This document shows, in pieces, positions 7,677 to 14,683 of a DNA stretch of 41,875 nt. The DNA is taken from positions 1 to 41,875 of the forward strand of contig JACDET010000011.1 in NCBI GenBank assembly GCA_013816255.1. The letters are read 5' to 3'. Each line of letters opens with the position of its first letter. Within the stretch, counting starts at the first letter, position 1. The notes below the pieces were generated by a model. It worked only from the letters and a program-made list of their open reading frames with translations, was not told the origin of the DNA and did no database searches. Source of the DNA: Candidatus Levyibacteriota bacterium (GTDB taxonomy: Bacteria; Patescibacteriota; Microgenomatia; Levybacterales; UBA12049). The position numbers and the translations under genes were made by a program.

Positions 7677-7705
7677 TTGCAATATCACTAAAAGTGAGGT
7701 ATACT
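7677..7705 (+). promoter_or_regulatory. Promoter for the LysM gene
   Basis: TTGCAA and TATACT with a 17-bp spacer. The expected transcription start (~7712) is about 45 nt before ATG 7757 and rules out the in-frame GTG at 7694, which lies inside the promoter. Confidence 0.65.
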
Positions 7706-7756
7706 CTCACGGATACCACTGTCACTAATAATTCCTGTCCCCAAATAAGAACAACT

Positions 7757-8593
7757 ATGGCTAAAAAGATAATTACAACAGAAGAAGTCCAAGCGGATGA
7801 ACCAGAGAGATCTGGAAATGGTTTTTTCGACTATCTGCGTTTTGGTGAATCATATACAAGTTTGATCCTCGGAATTGTCGTCGTTATTATTTCCACTGCA
7901 CTATTATTATCATTTTTTAATAACAGAGATGCCGTCCCTACAAATCCTGTCACACAGGAATCACAAAGTATTGCACAGATCTCACAACGGGCAATAGCAC
8001 TATCTGGTACACCTAAAGCAACAGGAACAGTGGACAGCCAAGCTGCGACAACAGGACCTGCTGCGACAAAGGCTCCAAACGTAACACCTACAGTAATGCC
8101 AACTGTCAAACCAACAGAAGCCGCGAAAGTAGCTCAAGCAACGACAGCTCCTGTAAAAGAGGAAACGAAAGTGACAACTCCGACAGCAGGTGAATATGTT
8201 GTAAAAGCTGGAGACACTCTTTGGACAATTGCTGAGAAACAATACAAAAGTGGGTATAACTGGGTTGATATCGCACGAGCAAATAATTTGTCCAATCCGG
8301 ATCAGATCAGTACAGGCAATAAACTGAAGCTTCCAAAAGTAACTGCAAAAGCGGCAACAGTTGTTGATACAAAGAAACAAGTAGCTAAAAACGATCAACA
8401 AAAAACAACAGTCGAGCCTAGTAAGATTACAGTTGATACGTATAAAGTTGTTAAAGGAGATTCACTTTGGACTGTTGCAGTCCGTGCCTATGGTGATGGA
8501 TACAAATGGGTAGATATCGCCAAAGCAAATAAATTAACAAATCCAAACGTCATTCACGTAAATAATCAACTAAAACTCCCACGCGGTAAATAA
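7757..8593 (+). CDS. Membrane-anchored protein with two LysM domains
   Basis: A 278-aa protein from the ATG at 7757. It has a short cytoplasmic N-terminus with FFDYLRFGESY, one membrane span (about 33-54, SLILGIVVVIISTALLLSFF), a Thr/Pro/Ala-rich linker (about 85-140), then two LysM repeats at about 146-194 and 228-277. Each LysM has the GDTLW/GDSLW turn and the N/KWVDIA.AN.L.NP segment, ending in LKLP. LysM domains bind peptidoglycan-type glycans, so the protein probably tethers the membrane to the wall. No catalytic domain is present. It is monocistronic, with its own 17-bp-spaced promoter. Confidence 0.88.
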   Translation: MAKKIITTEEVQADEPERSGNGFFDYLRFGESYTSLILGIVVVIISTALLLSFFNNRDAVPTNPVTQESQSIAQISQRAIALSGTPKATGTVDSQAATTGPAATKAPNVTPTVMPTVKPTEAAKVAQATTAPVKEETKVTTPTAGEYVVKAGDTLWTIAEKQYKSGYNWVDIARANNLSNPDQISTGNKLKLPKVTAKAATVVDTKKQVAKNDQQKTTVEPSKITVDTYKVVKGDSLWTVAVRAYGDGYKWVDIAKANKLTNPNVIHVNNQLKLPRGK

Positions 8594-8648
8594 TCAGTAA
8601 ATTCCATCTAGCCAAAAGTTTTCGTATTTATTTTGTAATATATTTTAA

Positions 8649-8720
8649 TTGTCATCCTGAATTTATTTCAGGATCTCATATATTACAGTTGGGGATACTG
8701 AAACAAGTTCAGCATGACAA
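8649..8720. repeat. Inverted doublet of GTCATCCTGA palindromes
   Basis: Two small palindromes face each other: TTGTCATCCTGAA.TTTCAGGATC on the left, and GATACTGAA.TTCAGCATGACAA on the right. The whole 72-bp unit has inverted ends (TTGTCAT and ATGACAA). It lies between the LysM gene and tRNA-Gly; there is no gene in 8594-8774. Confidence 0.75.
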
Positions 8721-8752
8721 TAAGTTTAGCTGATGAATTTTCTCTTGGAATT

Positions 8753-8761
8753 TGCTATTAT
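8753..8761 (+). promoter_or_regulatory. Extended -10 promoter for tRNA-Gly
   Basis: TGCTATTAT, an extended -10 element, ends 13 nt before the tRNA 5' end, which suits a start of transcription just ahead of the tRNA. No good -35 hexamer is seen. Confidence 0.45.
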
Positions 8762-8774
8762 TGCCTTGTTAACC

Positions 8775-8845
8775 GCGGGGTTAGTACACCGGTAGTATGC
8801 TGCCTTCCCAAGGCAGAGAAGCGAGTTCGATTCTCGTACCCCGCT
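8775..8845 (+). tRNA. tRNA-Gly (CCC), CCA not encoded
   Basis: Acceptor GCGGGGT pairs fully with ACCCCGC (8838-8844). The anticodon stem CTGCC/GGCAG holds loop TTCCCAA with anticodon CCC at 8807-8809. The T-arm GCGAG/CTCGT surrounds TTCGATT, and the discriminator is T at 8845. The following bases are CAAAG, so CCA must be added post-transcriptionally, unlike the neighbouring tRNA-Asp. Confidence 0.95.
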
Positions 8846-8859
8846 CAAAGCTTATAGTG

Positions 8860-8888
8860 TTGATTTTTTAAACTTATTTAGGTATAAT
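8860..8888 (+). promoter_or_regulatory. Promoter giving a leaderless mRNA for 8895-9464
   Basis: TTGATT and TATAAT with a 17-bp spacer; the -10 box ends 6 nt before the ATG. Transcription would start at the A of ATG. Confidence 0.65.
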
Positions 8889-8894
8889 TCTCCT

Positions 8895-9464
8895 ATGGTA
8901 GAAAGTAGAAGTGTTAATCCAAATGAACGCAGTGATCGTCGTGGTAAATTTACACCAAGTGAATTAAGAAACGCTAAGAATGTCATTTTATCTTTTGCTG
9001 GTGATAATCTCTCACTTGACCATCTAGGAACAGTGGGATTTTTGGGAATAGAAATTGGCAAAGAGTTACCTCAGGGACAAGATAAAACAATTTATCCACA
9101 TGAACTTGGAGCAACTGCCTATAGAGATGCAAGTGTTATTTTTGAAGATTTAAAACACAATCCTACTATTAAGGAAGGATTACAATCAGGGTATGTTAAT
9201 CCTGAAGTTATGGATACAATGGAACAGCAAATAGGTGAACGGTTAAGTGCCTTCGAGGATATTGAAAAAGCTGAGCAAAGAAAAGTAATGCAAGAAAAAT
9301 ATGAAGAAACAGGTGGGTTAACCGTAGTTGGTTGGGGGCCATTTCGGTTACCAGGTGAAAAGAAACGAATGATTAAATCTAGAAAATACGCTAGAGTGAT
9401 GATGGCAATCATTAACGGTGAACCCGTCACATCAGAGCAATTAAAACTTCTTAGAAAAAAATAG
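8895..9464 (+). CDS. Conserved-looking hypothetical protein
   Basis: A 189-aa protein that I do not recognise. No signal peptide or membrane segment is visible. The N-terminus is polar (RSVNPNERSDRRGKF); the centre is mixed helical with HELGATAYRDA and an acidic/charged helix (about 112-145, EQQIGERLSAFEDIEKAEQR). A short glycine-rich turn, GGLTVVGWGPFRLPG (about 148-162), precedes a basic C-terminus ending in KLLRKK. It looks like a soluble cytoplasmic protein, possibly nucleic-acid or ribosome associated because of the basic tail, but that is a guess. It has a clean promoter and its start codon is fixed by the leaderless arrangement. Confidence 0.7.
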   Translation: MVESRSVNPNERSDRRGKFTPSELRNAKNVILSFAGDNLSLDHLGTVGFLGIEIGKELPQGQDKTIYPHELGATAYRDASVIFEDLKHNPTIKEGLQSGYVNPEVMDTMEQQIGERLSAFEDIEKAEQRKVMQEKYEETGGLTVVGWGPFRLPGEKKRMIKSRKYARVMMAIINGEPVTSEQLKLLRKK

Positions 9465-9568
9465 ACAAAAAGGGTATGTAATATTTTCATAGAAAGTCGC
9501 TCTAAGGTTACAAAAAAACAAATATTGATCAGAAAATATGGTTTTTTAAAATAAAACCTCTTCTCTTA

Positions 9569-9597
9569 TTGACTAATTTATCTTGATTTGGTAACAT
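9569..9597 (+). promoter_or_regulatory. Promoter giving a leaderless pyrG mRNA
   Basis: TTGACT and TAACAT with a 17-bp spacer. The -10 box ends 5 nt before the GTG start codon of pyrG at 9603. Confidence 0.6.
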
Positions 9598-9602
9598 AAA
9601 TC

Positions 9603-11276
9603 GTGCCCCGAACACAATTGAAAAAACGAACGAAATATATTTTTGTTTCCGGTGGAGTCATCTCCGGAATCGGCAAAGGCCTTACATCGGCCTCAATCGG
9701 TTTCCTCTTAAAACAAGCAGGCTATACAGTCGCCCCAATAAAATTTGAAAACTATCTCAACCTTGACGCTGGTACTATCAATCCTATTGAACATGGTGAT
9801 CCATTCCTTTGTGAAGACGGCACTGAAGGCGATATGGACATAGGAACATACGAGAAGTTCCTTGACGTCGATATGGACAAAGATAGTTTTGTGACGATTG
9901 GACGAATTTACCAGACAGTTATCGACCGTGAGCGTCGCTTTGAATATAAAGGTGAAGATGTTGAGGCTATCCCGCACATTACTGATGAAATAATTAGCCG
10001 TGTTACTGGTTTGGGCGACAAAAAGAAAGCTGATATCGTTTTGATTGAACTTGGTGGGACAGCTGGCGAATACCAGAATGTTTTGTACTATGAAGCATCC
10101 CGCATCATGACACTGAGAAATCCAGGAGACGTAATCCACATCCATGTGAGTTATGTACCCACTCCAGGGCATCTGGGGGAGCCTAAGACGAAGCCTACGC
10201 AGTTATCAGTGAAGACATTGAACTCAATGGGTATTCAGCCTGATTTCATCATTGCACGGTCTGAAAAGCCGATAGATCAAAGGAGAAAGGATAGATTTGC
10301 ACTGTTTTGTAATATGCATCCTGAAGATATTATTTCCAATCCAGATTTGGATTCTGTTTATGAGATCCCATTGATTCTTCATAAACAAGGTATCGTCAAA
10401 AGAATCTTAAAGAAATTCAGTCTTCCCTATAAAGAGCCAAAAATTAAAGATTGGAAAAAGTTTGTCGAGAAAGTAAAAGCACCAAAGAAAAAAACTATCA
10501 ATATTGCAATTGTTGGAAAATATTTTGGGACAGGAGAATACCAGTTACGCGATTCCTATGCAGCTTTGTTTGATGCCATTGATCATGCCAAATGGGAAAT
10601 CGGAGTTGATGTAAAAACACATTGGCTTAACGCAGAGAAGATCGAGAAAGAAGGAGCGGAGAAAATTATCGGTACACCTGACGCAATCATCGTTCCAATC
10701 GGTTGGGGAGAACGGGGAGCTGAAGGAATGATCGCTGCTGCCGATTATGCACGCGAAAAAAAGATACCATATTTGGGTCTGTGTTATGGTATGCAACTGG
10801 CTGTTATCGCTTACGCACGTTCAGTGCTAAAATGGCGGGATGCAAACACAACCGAAAATGAGCCTAAAACAAAGCATCCGGTCATATATATGATCCCAAC
10901 ACAAAAAGAACTTATGGAAAGACGGGCATATGGTGGGACGATGCGATTGGGTGGTTGGGACGCAAAAGTAAAGAAAAACACTTTAGCATGGGATCTTTAT
11001 AAAAAGTATGATCAATTCATTGACGAGTCAAAAGGATTGACATCAGAACGACACAGACATCGGTTTGAAGTCAATGGAAAGTTTGCTGAAGATTTGGAAA
11101 AAGCAGGACTTATAATTTCTGCAAGATCAGTACAAGAAGGATTAGTCGAAATAATCGAAGTCCCTGATCATCCATACTATATCGGTACACAAGGACATCC
11201 AGAATACAAGAGTAGACCTTTGAAACCACATCCGGTTTTCCTCGGCCTTATAGATGCCGCTGCGAAGGATAAATAG
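9603..11276 (+). CDS. pyrG: CTP synthase
   Basis: A 557-aa two-domain enzyme that makes CTP from UTP, ATP and glutamine. The N-terminal synthetase domain has the P-loop-like VSGGVISGIGKGLTSAS (about 15-31) and the UTP/Mg segment HGDPFLCEDGTEGDMD. The C-terminal class I amidotransferase has Cys394 in GLCYGMQ and His532/Glu534 in GHPEYKSRP. The start is a GTG; no Met exists between it and the conserved KYIFVSGG, so GTG is required. The oxyanion-side motif is PIGWGERG where most enzymes have P-G-G-F-G-x-R-G, and the N-terminal motifs are also diverged. It appears to be transcribed as a leaderless mRNA from its own promoter. Confidence 0.95.
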   Translation: MPRTQLKKRTKYIFVSGGVISGIGKGLTSASIGFLLKQAGYTVAPIKFENYLNLDAGTINPIEHGDPFLCEDGTEGDMDIGTYEKFLDVDMDKDSFVTIGRIYQTVIDRERRFEYKGEDVEAIPHITDEIISRVTGLGDKKKADIVLIELGGTAGEYQNVLYYEASRIMTLRNPGDVIHIHVSYVPTPGHLGEPKTKPTQLSVKTLNSMGIQPDFIIARSEKPIDQRRKDRFALFCNMHPEDIISNPDLDSVYEIPLILHKQGIVKRILKKFSLPYKEPKIKDWKKFVEKVKAPKKKTINIAIVGKYFGTGEYQLRDSYAALFDAIDHAKWEIGVDVKTHWLNAEKIEKEGAEKIIGTPDAIIVPIGWGERGAEGMIAAADYAREKKIPYLGLCYGMQLAVIAYARSVLKWRDANTTENEPKTKHPVIYMIPTQKELMERRAYGGTMRLGGWDAKVKKNTLAWDLYKKYDQFIDESKGLTSERHRHRFEVNGKFAEDLEKAGLIISARSVQEGLVEIIEVPDHPYYIGTQGHPEYKSRPLKPHPVFLGLIDAAAKDK

Positions 11277-11293
11277 ATTCTTTAAACTCATTC

Positions 11294-11322
11294 TTGAGTA
11301 ATCGTAATTTTTACGCTATAAT
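11294..11322 (+). promoter_or_regulatory. Promoter giving a near-leaderless rplS mRNA
   Basis: TTGAGT and TATAAT with a 17-bp spacer; the -10 box ends 8 nt before the rplS ATG at 11331. Confidence 0.65.
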
Positions 11323-11330
11323 ACACACAT

Positions 11331-11618
11331 ATGTTGCAAACAATTAATTTCGCACCGGGAGATGTCGTCAAAGTTCACCAGAAAATCCAAGAAGGTGAGA
11401 AGACTCGTATTCAGATATTTAAAGGTATTGTTCTCGGGATCCGTGGACGTGCGAGTAATAAAACCTTTACTGTACAAAAAATGGTAGGACAGATCTCCGT
11501 TGAGCGTATCTGGCCTGTCGATTCACCAAATATTGAAAAGATTGAAGTAGATTCACATCCAAAGCGCAGAATCAGACGCGCAAAGCTCACATACCTCAAA
11601 GTTCCTAAAACTTCCTAA
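11331..11618 (+). CDS. rplS: Ribosomal protein bL19
   Basis: A 95-aa L19. Recognisable segments are FAPGDVVKVHQKI, RIQIFKGIVLGIRG and VERIWPVDSPNIEKIEV, ending RRAKLTYLKVPKTS. L19 sits at the 30S-50S interface. Typical bacterial L19 is about 115 residues; this one lacks the C-terminal tail after the Y-L segment, in line with trimmed ribosomal proteins in reduced genomes. The nearby trmD/rimM/rpsP genes that often accompany rplS are absent, so it is transcribed alone from its own promoter. Confidence 0.95.
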   Translation: MLQTINFAPGDVVKVHQKIQEGEKTRIQIFKGIVLGIRGRASNKTFTVQKMVGQISVERIWPVDSPNIEKIEVDSHPKRRIRRAKLTYLKVPKTS

Positions 11619-11670
11619 TCACCCCTTTTCCGTTTTCAAAACGAGAATTCATCTTAGAAAAATTATTTCC

Positions 11671-11739
11671 TTGTCATCCTGAACTTGTTTCAGGATCTAC
11701 TAAATTGTCTAAGATGCTGAACTGAATTTAGCATAACAA
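11671..11739. repeat. Inverted doublet of GTCATCCTGA palindromes
   Basis: Same design as 8649-8720: TTGTCATCCTGAAC.TTTCAGGATC on the left and GATGCTGAAC.TTTAGCATAACAA on the right. It lies downstream of rplS. The 11619-11800 gap otherwise holds only a small CGTTTTCAAAACG palindrome and a -10 box. Confidence 0.75.
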
Positions 11740-11786
11740 ATAATTGATAAGTTATCATCGCATAATCTTTTATAATAAGAATATTG

Positions 11787-11792
11787 TATAAT
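11787..11792 (+). promoter_or_regulatory. Candidate -10 box of second GIY-YIG gene
   Basis: TATAAT ends 8 nt before the ATG at 11801, giving a leaderless or near-leaderless transcript. Another TATAAT lies at 11771-11776. No good -35 hexamer is seen for either. Confidence 0.4.
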
Positions 11793-11800
11793 ATTTTCAT

Positions 11801-12094
11801 ATGTACTATATTTATATTCTAACCAATAAATACAACACGACATTCTATATTGGAGTCACAAACAATATTGCCAGACGCTTAGATGAACATGGCGGGAAGC
11901 ATGTGCAAGGATTTACTAATAAATATAATCTTACGAAACTCGTTTACTTTGAGGAATATACAGATATAAGAGAGGCTTTGCAACGTGAAAAGCAGTTGAA
12001 AAATTGGCATAGAGAATGGAAGATGAATTTGATAAAGGTGATGAATCCAAAATTTAAGGATTTGATGGGGGATCCTGAAACAAGTTCAGGATGA
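11801..12094 (+). CDS. Small GIY-YIG domain protein
   Basis: A 97-aa GIY-YIG protein, MYYIYILTNKYNTTFYIGVT with the two half-motifs, then NNIARRLDEHGGKH (catalytic-type Arg and His positions) and a C-terminal EALQREKQLKNWHREWK that is typical of this small-protein group. It is paralogous to the gene at 7391-7642. The substrate is unknown. The last seven codons (GDPETSSG, the final seven after the first Gly) and the stop lie in a dispersed palindromic repeat (12071-12097), so an insertion of the repeat has replaced the original C-terminal end. Confidence 0.87.
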   Translation: MYYIYILTNKYNTTFYIGVTNNIARRLDEHGGKHVQGFTNKYNLTKLVYFEEYTDIREALQREKQLKNWHREWKMNLIKVMNPKFKDLMGDPETSSG

Positions 12095-12097
12095 CAA
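12071..12097 (-). repeat. GTCATCCTGA-type palindrome overlapping a gene end
   Basis: GATCCTGAAACAAG then TTCAGGATGACAA, the same element as at 121-147. It covers the last codons and TGA stop (12092-12094) of the GIY-YIG gene. Confidence 0.75.
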
Positions 12098-12128
12098 AGT
12101 TGCGGTTCATGATGATAAAAATGAATAT

Positions 12129-12503
12129 ATGTCTTTATATAATAATAATCAGGGGAGATTTGGGGAGGAGTTTGCGGCTTCATACCTCCGGAAACATGGA
12201 TATCAGATCATTGACCGGAATTTTAGAATTCGCGGAGGAGAGATAGATATTATCGCCATTGATTTTGATCACGGAGTAAAGACATTGGTTTTTATTGAGG
12301 TCAAAACGCGGAGTTCGACAGCATATGGAGCGCCTCTTGAGGCGATTGGCTATTATAAACTGCGTACATTGGTCAGAGCAGCACAAATTTATAAAGTACG
12401 TCATCCTGGTCTTCCTAGCCTGATGCGGATAGATGCTATAGCGGTTGTCGTCAATAGTGAACAACAACTACTAAATATCTATCTTGTCAAAAACATCTCG
12501 TAG
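12129..12503 (+). CDS. yraN: YraN/UPF0102 family endonuclease-like protein
   Basis: A 124-aa protein of the UPF0102 family, close to the usual size of about 120. The N-terminal GRFGEEFAASYLRKHGY and the core RGGEIDIIA followed by TLVFIEVKTRSS give the D-(E)-x-K pattern of a restriction-endonuclease-like fold. The physiological role of YraN is not established; links to DNA uptake or repair have been suggested by fold and context. Here it lies between a GIY-YIG protein gene and pyk, and the pyk promoter overlaps its last codons. Confidence 0.9.
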   Translation: MSLYNNNQGRFGEEFAASYLRKHGYQIIDRNFRIRGGEIDIIAIDFDHGVKTLVFIEVKTRSSTAYGAPLEAIGYYKLRTLVRAAQIYKVRHPGLPSLMRIDAIAVVVNSEQQLLNIYLVKNIS

Positions 12504-12512
12504 GTATATACT
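12484..12512 (+). promoter_or_regulatory. Promoter for pyk
   Basis: TTGTCA and TATACT with a 17-bp spacer, overlapping the end of yraN. The predicted leader of about 30 nt contains the CCCGGA hairpin at 12521-12537. Confidence 0.6.
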
Positions 12513-12520
12513 TATATTGT

Positions 12521-12537
12521 CCCGGACTTGATCCGGG
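12521..12537. repeat. CCCGGA hairpin in the pyk leader
   Basis: CCCGGA, a CTTGA loop, and TCCGGG: a 6-bp GC-rich stem 12 nt before the pyk start. GTCCCGGACTTGATCCGGG looks like another dispersed-repeat type, but only one copy was seen here. Confidence 0.5.
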
Positions 12538-12549
12538 CCCTTATTTTTT

Positions 12550-13953
12550 ATGAAAATGAAACCAGTCAAAATAGTTGCGACCACCGGTCCAGCTTCAGAT
12601 AGTTACGAAATGGTTCTCGCTTTAGCAAAAGCAGGTGTCGATGTTTTTCGTATTAATTTATCCCATGCAACTCAGGAAGAAATTGATGGGCGATTTGAAT
12701 GGATCAGAAAAGCAGAAAAAGAACTTGGGCGGCCTTTAGCTATTATGGGGGATTTAGCAGGTCCAAAGATCCGTATTGAAGAAATCGATGAAGGTGCAGT
12801 TCTGGATAAAGGTGATAGAGTTACTATCGTCAAAGAGCGTATTTCAGGGAATAAAAAGCGGTTCTCTTTAAATTTTCCGGATATCATTGACATGATTGAG
12901 CCTGGTGCTGAGATATATGTCGATGATGGTGCTATCAAACTTCGTGCAGAAAATAAGACTGATGAAGGAATTGAGGCTGTTGTTACTGTTGGTGGACCAT
13001 TACTTTCTCGAAAAGGATTTCTTGCTGAAGGTATTGCACTTAGTAAAACCGGTATCTCAGATAAAGATAAGAAATCAATTGCGCTTATGGTTGCGATGGA
13101 CGTTGATGCTTTGGCTCTTTCTTTCGTCCAATCAGCCGATGATGTGACTGAAGTCAAAAACCTACTACCAGAAGACTCCCAAATCATGACCGTTGCAAAG
13201 ATCGAAACAGCTGGTGGAGTGGAGAATGCTGAATCAATCCTCGAAGTAGCTGATGCTCTGATGGTAGCACGGGGTGACATGGGACTTGCAGTTCCAATGG
13301 CAAAAGTTCCGCACATCCAAAAAGATCTTATCAATCTTTGCCTCAAGAAATCAAAACCAGTCATCACAGCCACGCAAATGCTTGAATCTATGGTTAGCCG
13401 TTCAATCCCAACCAGAGCTGAAGTAACAGACGTAGCAAATGCTATCTTGGACGGTACTGATTGCGTTATGCTTTCAGCTGAAACAGCACGAGGTCAATTC
13501 CCGGTTGAAGTTATTGAAACAATGGCTGCAATTATCAAAGAAGCAGTCAAACACAAAGATCATCTTGAATATGCTGAACATCATGCAATCAGTCACGCTG
13601 TCAGTGCTTCAGCTGGAACAATTGCTGATCATATCGGGGCCGAACTTATTATTGCCTTTACTGAAACAGGAAGGTGCGCGCGCAATATCTCAAGACACCG
13701 ACACAAGGAACAGATCATCGCAGCATCACCAAATGCAGCAACAGTTCGTAAGATGAACTTTACTTGGGGAGTCTATCCATTGGAAATTAAGCCAACAAAG
13801 AACTTTGAAGATTTTAGAAAACAAGCAAACCATATTGCTACACATAATCCTGTACATGAGCTTGAAAAAGGTCAACCATTTGTGATTGTTGCTGGTATGC
13901 CTTTTGGTGAGGTTGGAACCACAAATATGATCTTCGTCCAAAAAGCAGAGTAG
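12550..13953 (+). CDS. pyk: Pyruvate kinase
   Basis: A 467-aa glycolytic enzyme converting PEP and ADP to pyruvate and ATP. The N-terminal KIVATTGPAS and FRINLSHA segments, the catalytic VAKIETAGG (Lys217, Glu219), the metal-binding ARGDMGLAVP (Asp243) and the substrate-loop ITATQMLESM (Thr274) are all intact, followed by SIPTRAEVTDVANAILDGTD. The C-terminal domain is present (about 350-467). Length is typical. Starts at codon 1 (12550) or codon 3 (12556) are equally plausible; neither has a Shine-Dalgarno sequence. It is probably transcribed alone or with the downstream unknown gene. Confidence 0.95.
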   Translation: MKMKPVKIVATTGPASDSYEMVLALAKAGVDVFRINLSHATQEEIDGRFEWIRKAEKELGRPLAIMGDLAGPKIRIEEIDEGAVLDKGDRVTIVKERISGNKKRFSLNFPDIIDMIEPGAEIYVDDGAIKLRAENKTDEGIEAVVTVGGPLLSRKGFLAEGIALSKTGISDKDKKSIALMVAMDVDALALSFVQSADDVTEVKNLLPEDSQIMTVAKIETAGGVENAESILEVADALMVARGDMGLAVPMAKVPHIQKDLINLCLKKSKPVITATQMLESMVSRSIPTRAEVTDVANAILDGTDCVMLSAETARGQFPVEVIETMAAIIKEAVKHKDHLEYAEHHAISHAVSASAGTIADHIGAELIIAFTETGRCARNISRHRHKEQIIAASPNAATVRKMNFTWGVYPLEIKPTKNFEDFRKQANHIATHNPVHELEKGQPFVIVAGMPFGEVGTTNMIFVQKAE

Positions 13954-13984
13954 GCACTCCCTTTCTGATACTTCCACAGATTTT

Positions 13985-14683
13985 ATGAAAGAACTTTATT
14001 TTAAACGTGTTATTTCTCCTAGTGAAGCAGAATTTAGTAGCAGTACAAGGACAAAAGCTCTCACTGAAGCTGTTGTCCGTCGTGTTCAGAAAGAGACAAA
14101 TGAAAGATATTACCAACATGTCCCCGATGCGTATAAATCGTTTATTGATGAGATGGTTGTTGAAAACGTTGATACGGCTGATACTTTATTCAGTGGTGCT
14201 TTACATGAAACGATTGCCGAAAGCTGGATTTTGCGTCAGAGTGCATTACCACGTGTCCTTGCCTTGGATGGATTTCAAGACGTCCAAGGTTTGCCGTATG
14301 AACCTAATCAAGGAGATTATAATAGATCAACGATTGCTTGTTTAACTGCCAAAGGAACAATTCTCGTGGTAGGCAAAGGCGGATTGGTTACACCCGAAAG
14401 CGCAGGTACTGCTTTGGTATGGGAACAGCTTCCACAGAGGAGTATAGATAAACCAGTTCCTACAATAGAGAAGGGTGCAACTATTGTCGGAAAACCTATA
14501 TTGGGAGAACCATTACAAGTACGGTATAGATTACCTGGAGATTATCAGCGGGAACGAAACGAGGAAGCTGCTCCTTTGATAACTATTTTTAAAGGCCCAG
14601 GAAATATACCTGTGCGTATTATAGAAGAGAGGGTCAGAACGATGAATGAACAAATTAAAAAAATGATGAAGAATTCTAAATAA
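13985..14683 (+). CDS. Hypothetical protein
   Basis: A 232-aa protein that I do not recognise. No signal peptide or membrane span is visible. The N-terminal half is helical and charged (FKRVISPSEAEFSSSTRTKA, then KETNERYYQHVPDAYKSF). The centre is a probable beta-rich segment, STIACLTAKGTILVVGKGGL (about 114-133), followed by TIEKGATIVGKPILGEPLQV. The C-terminus is basic (RIIEERVRTMNEQIKKMMKN). It begins 31 nt after pyk on the same strand and its stop codon abuts the uvrB stop on the other strand with no gap. It is probably soluble and cytoplasmic. Confidence 0.65.
   Translation: MKELYFKRVISPSEAEFSSSTRTKALTEAVVRRVQKETNERYYQHVPDAYKSFIDEMVVENVDTADTLFSGALHETIAESWILRQSALPRVLALDGFQDVQGLPYEPNQGDYNRSTIACLTAKGTILVVGKGGLVTPESAGTALVWEQLPQRSIDKPVPTIEKGATIVGKPILGEPLQVRYRLPGDYQRERNEEAAPLITIFKGPGNIPVRIIEERVRTMNEQIKKMMKNSK

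Noticed and set aside
12672-13373. Long antisense frame of 233 codons opposite pyk
   Set aside because: pyk is unmistakable on the other strand; the antisense frame is a codon-usage shadow with Ser/Ile/Arg-rich composition.
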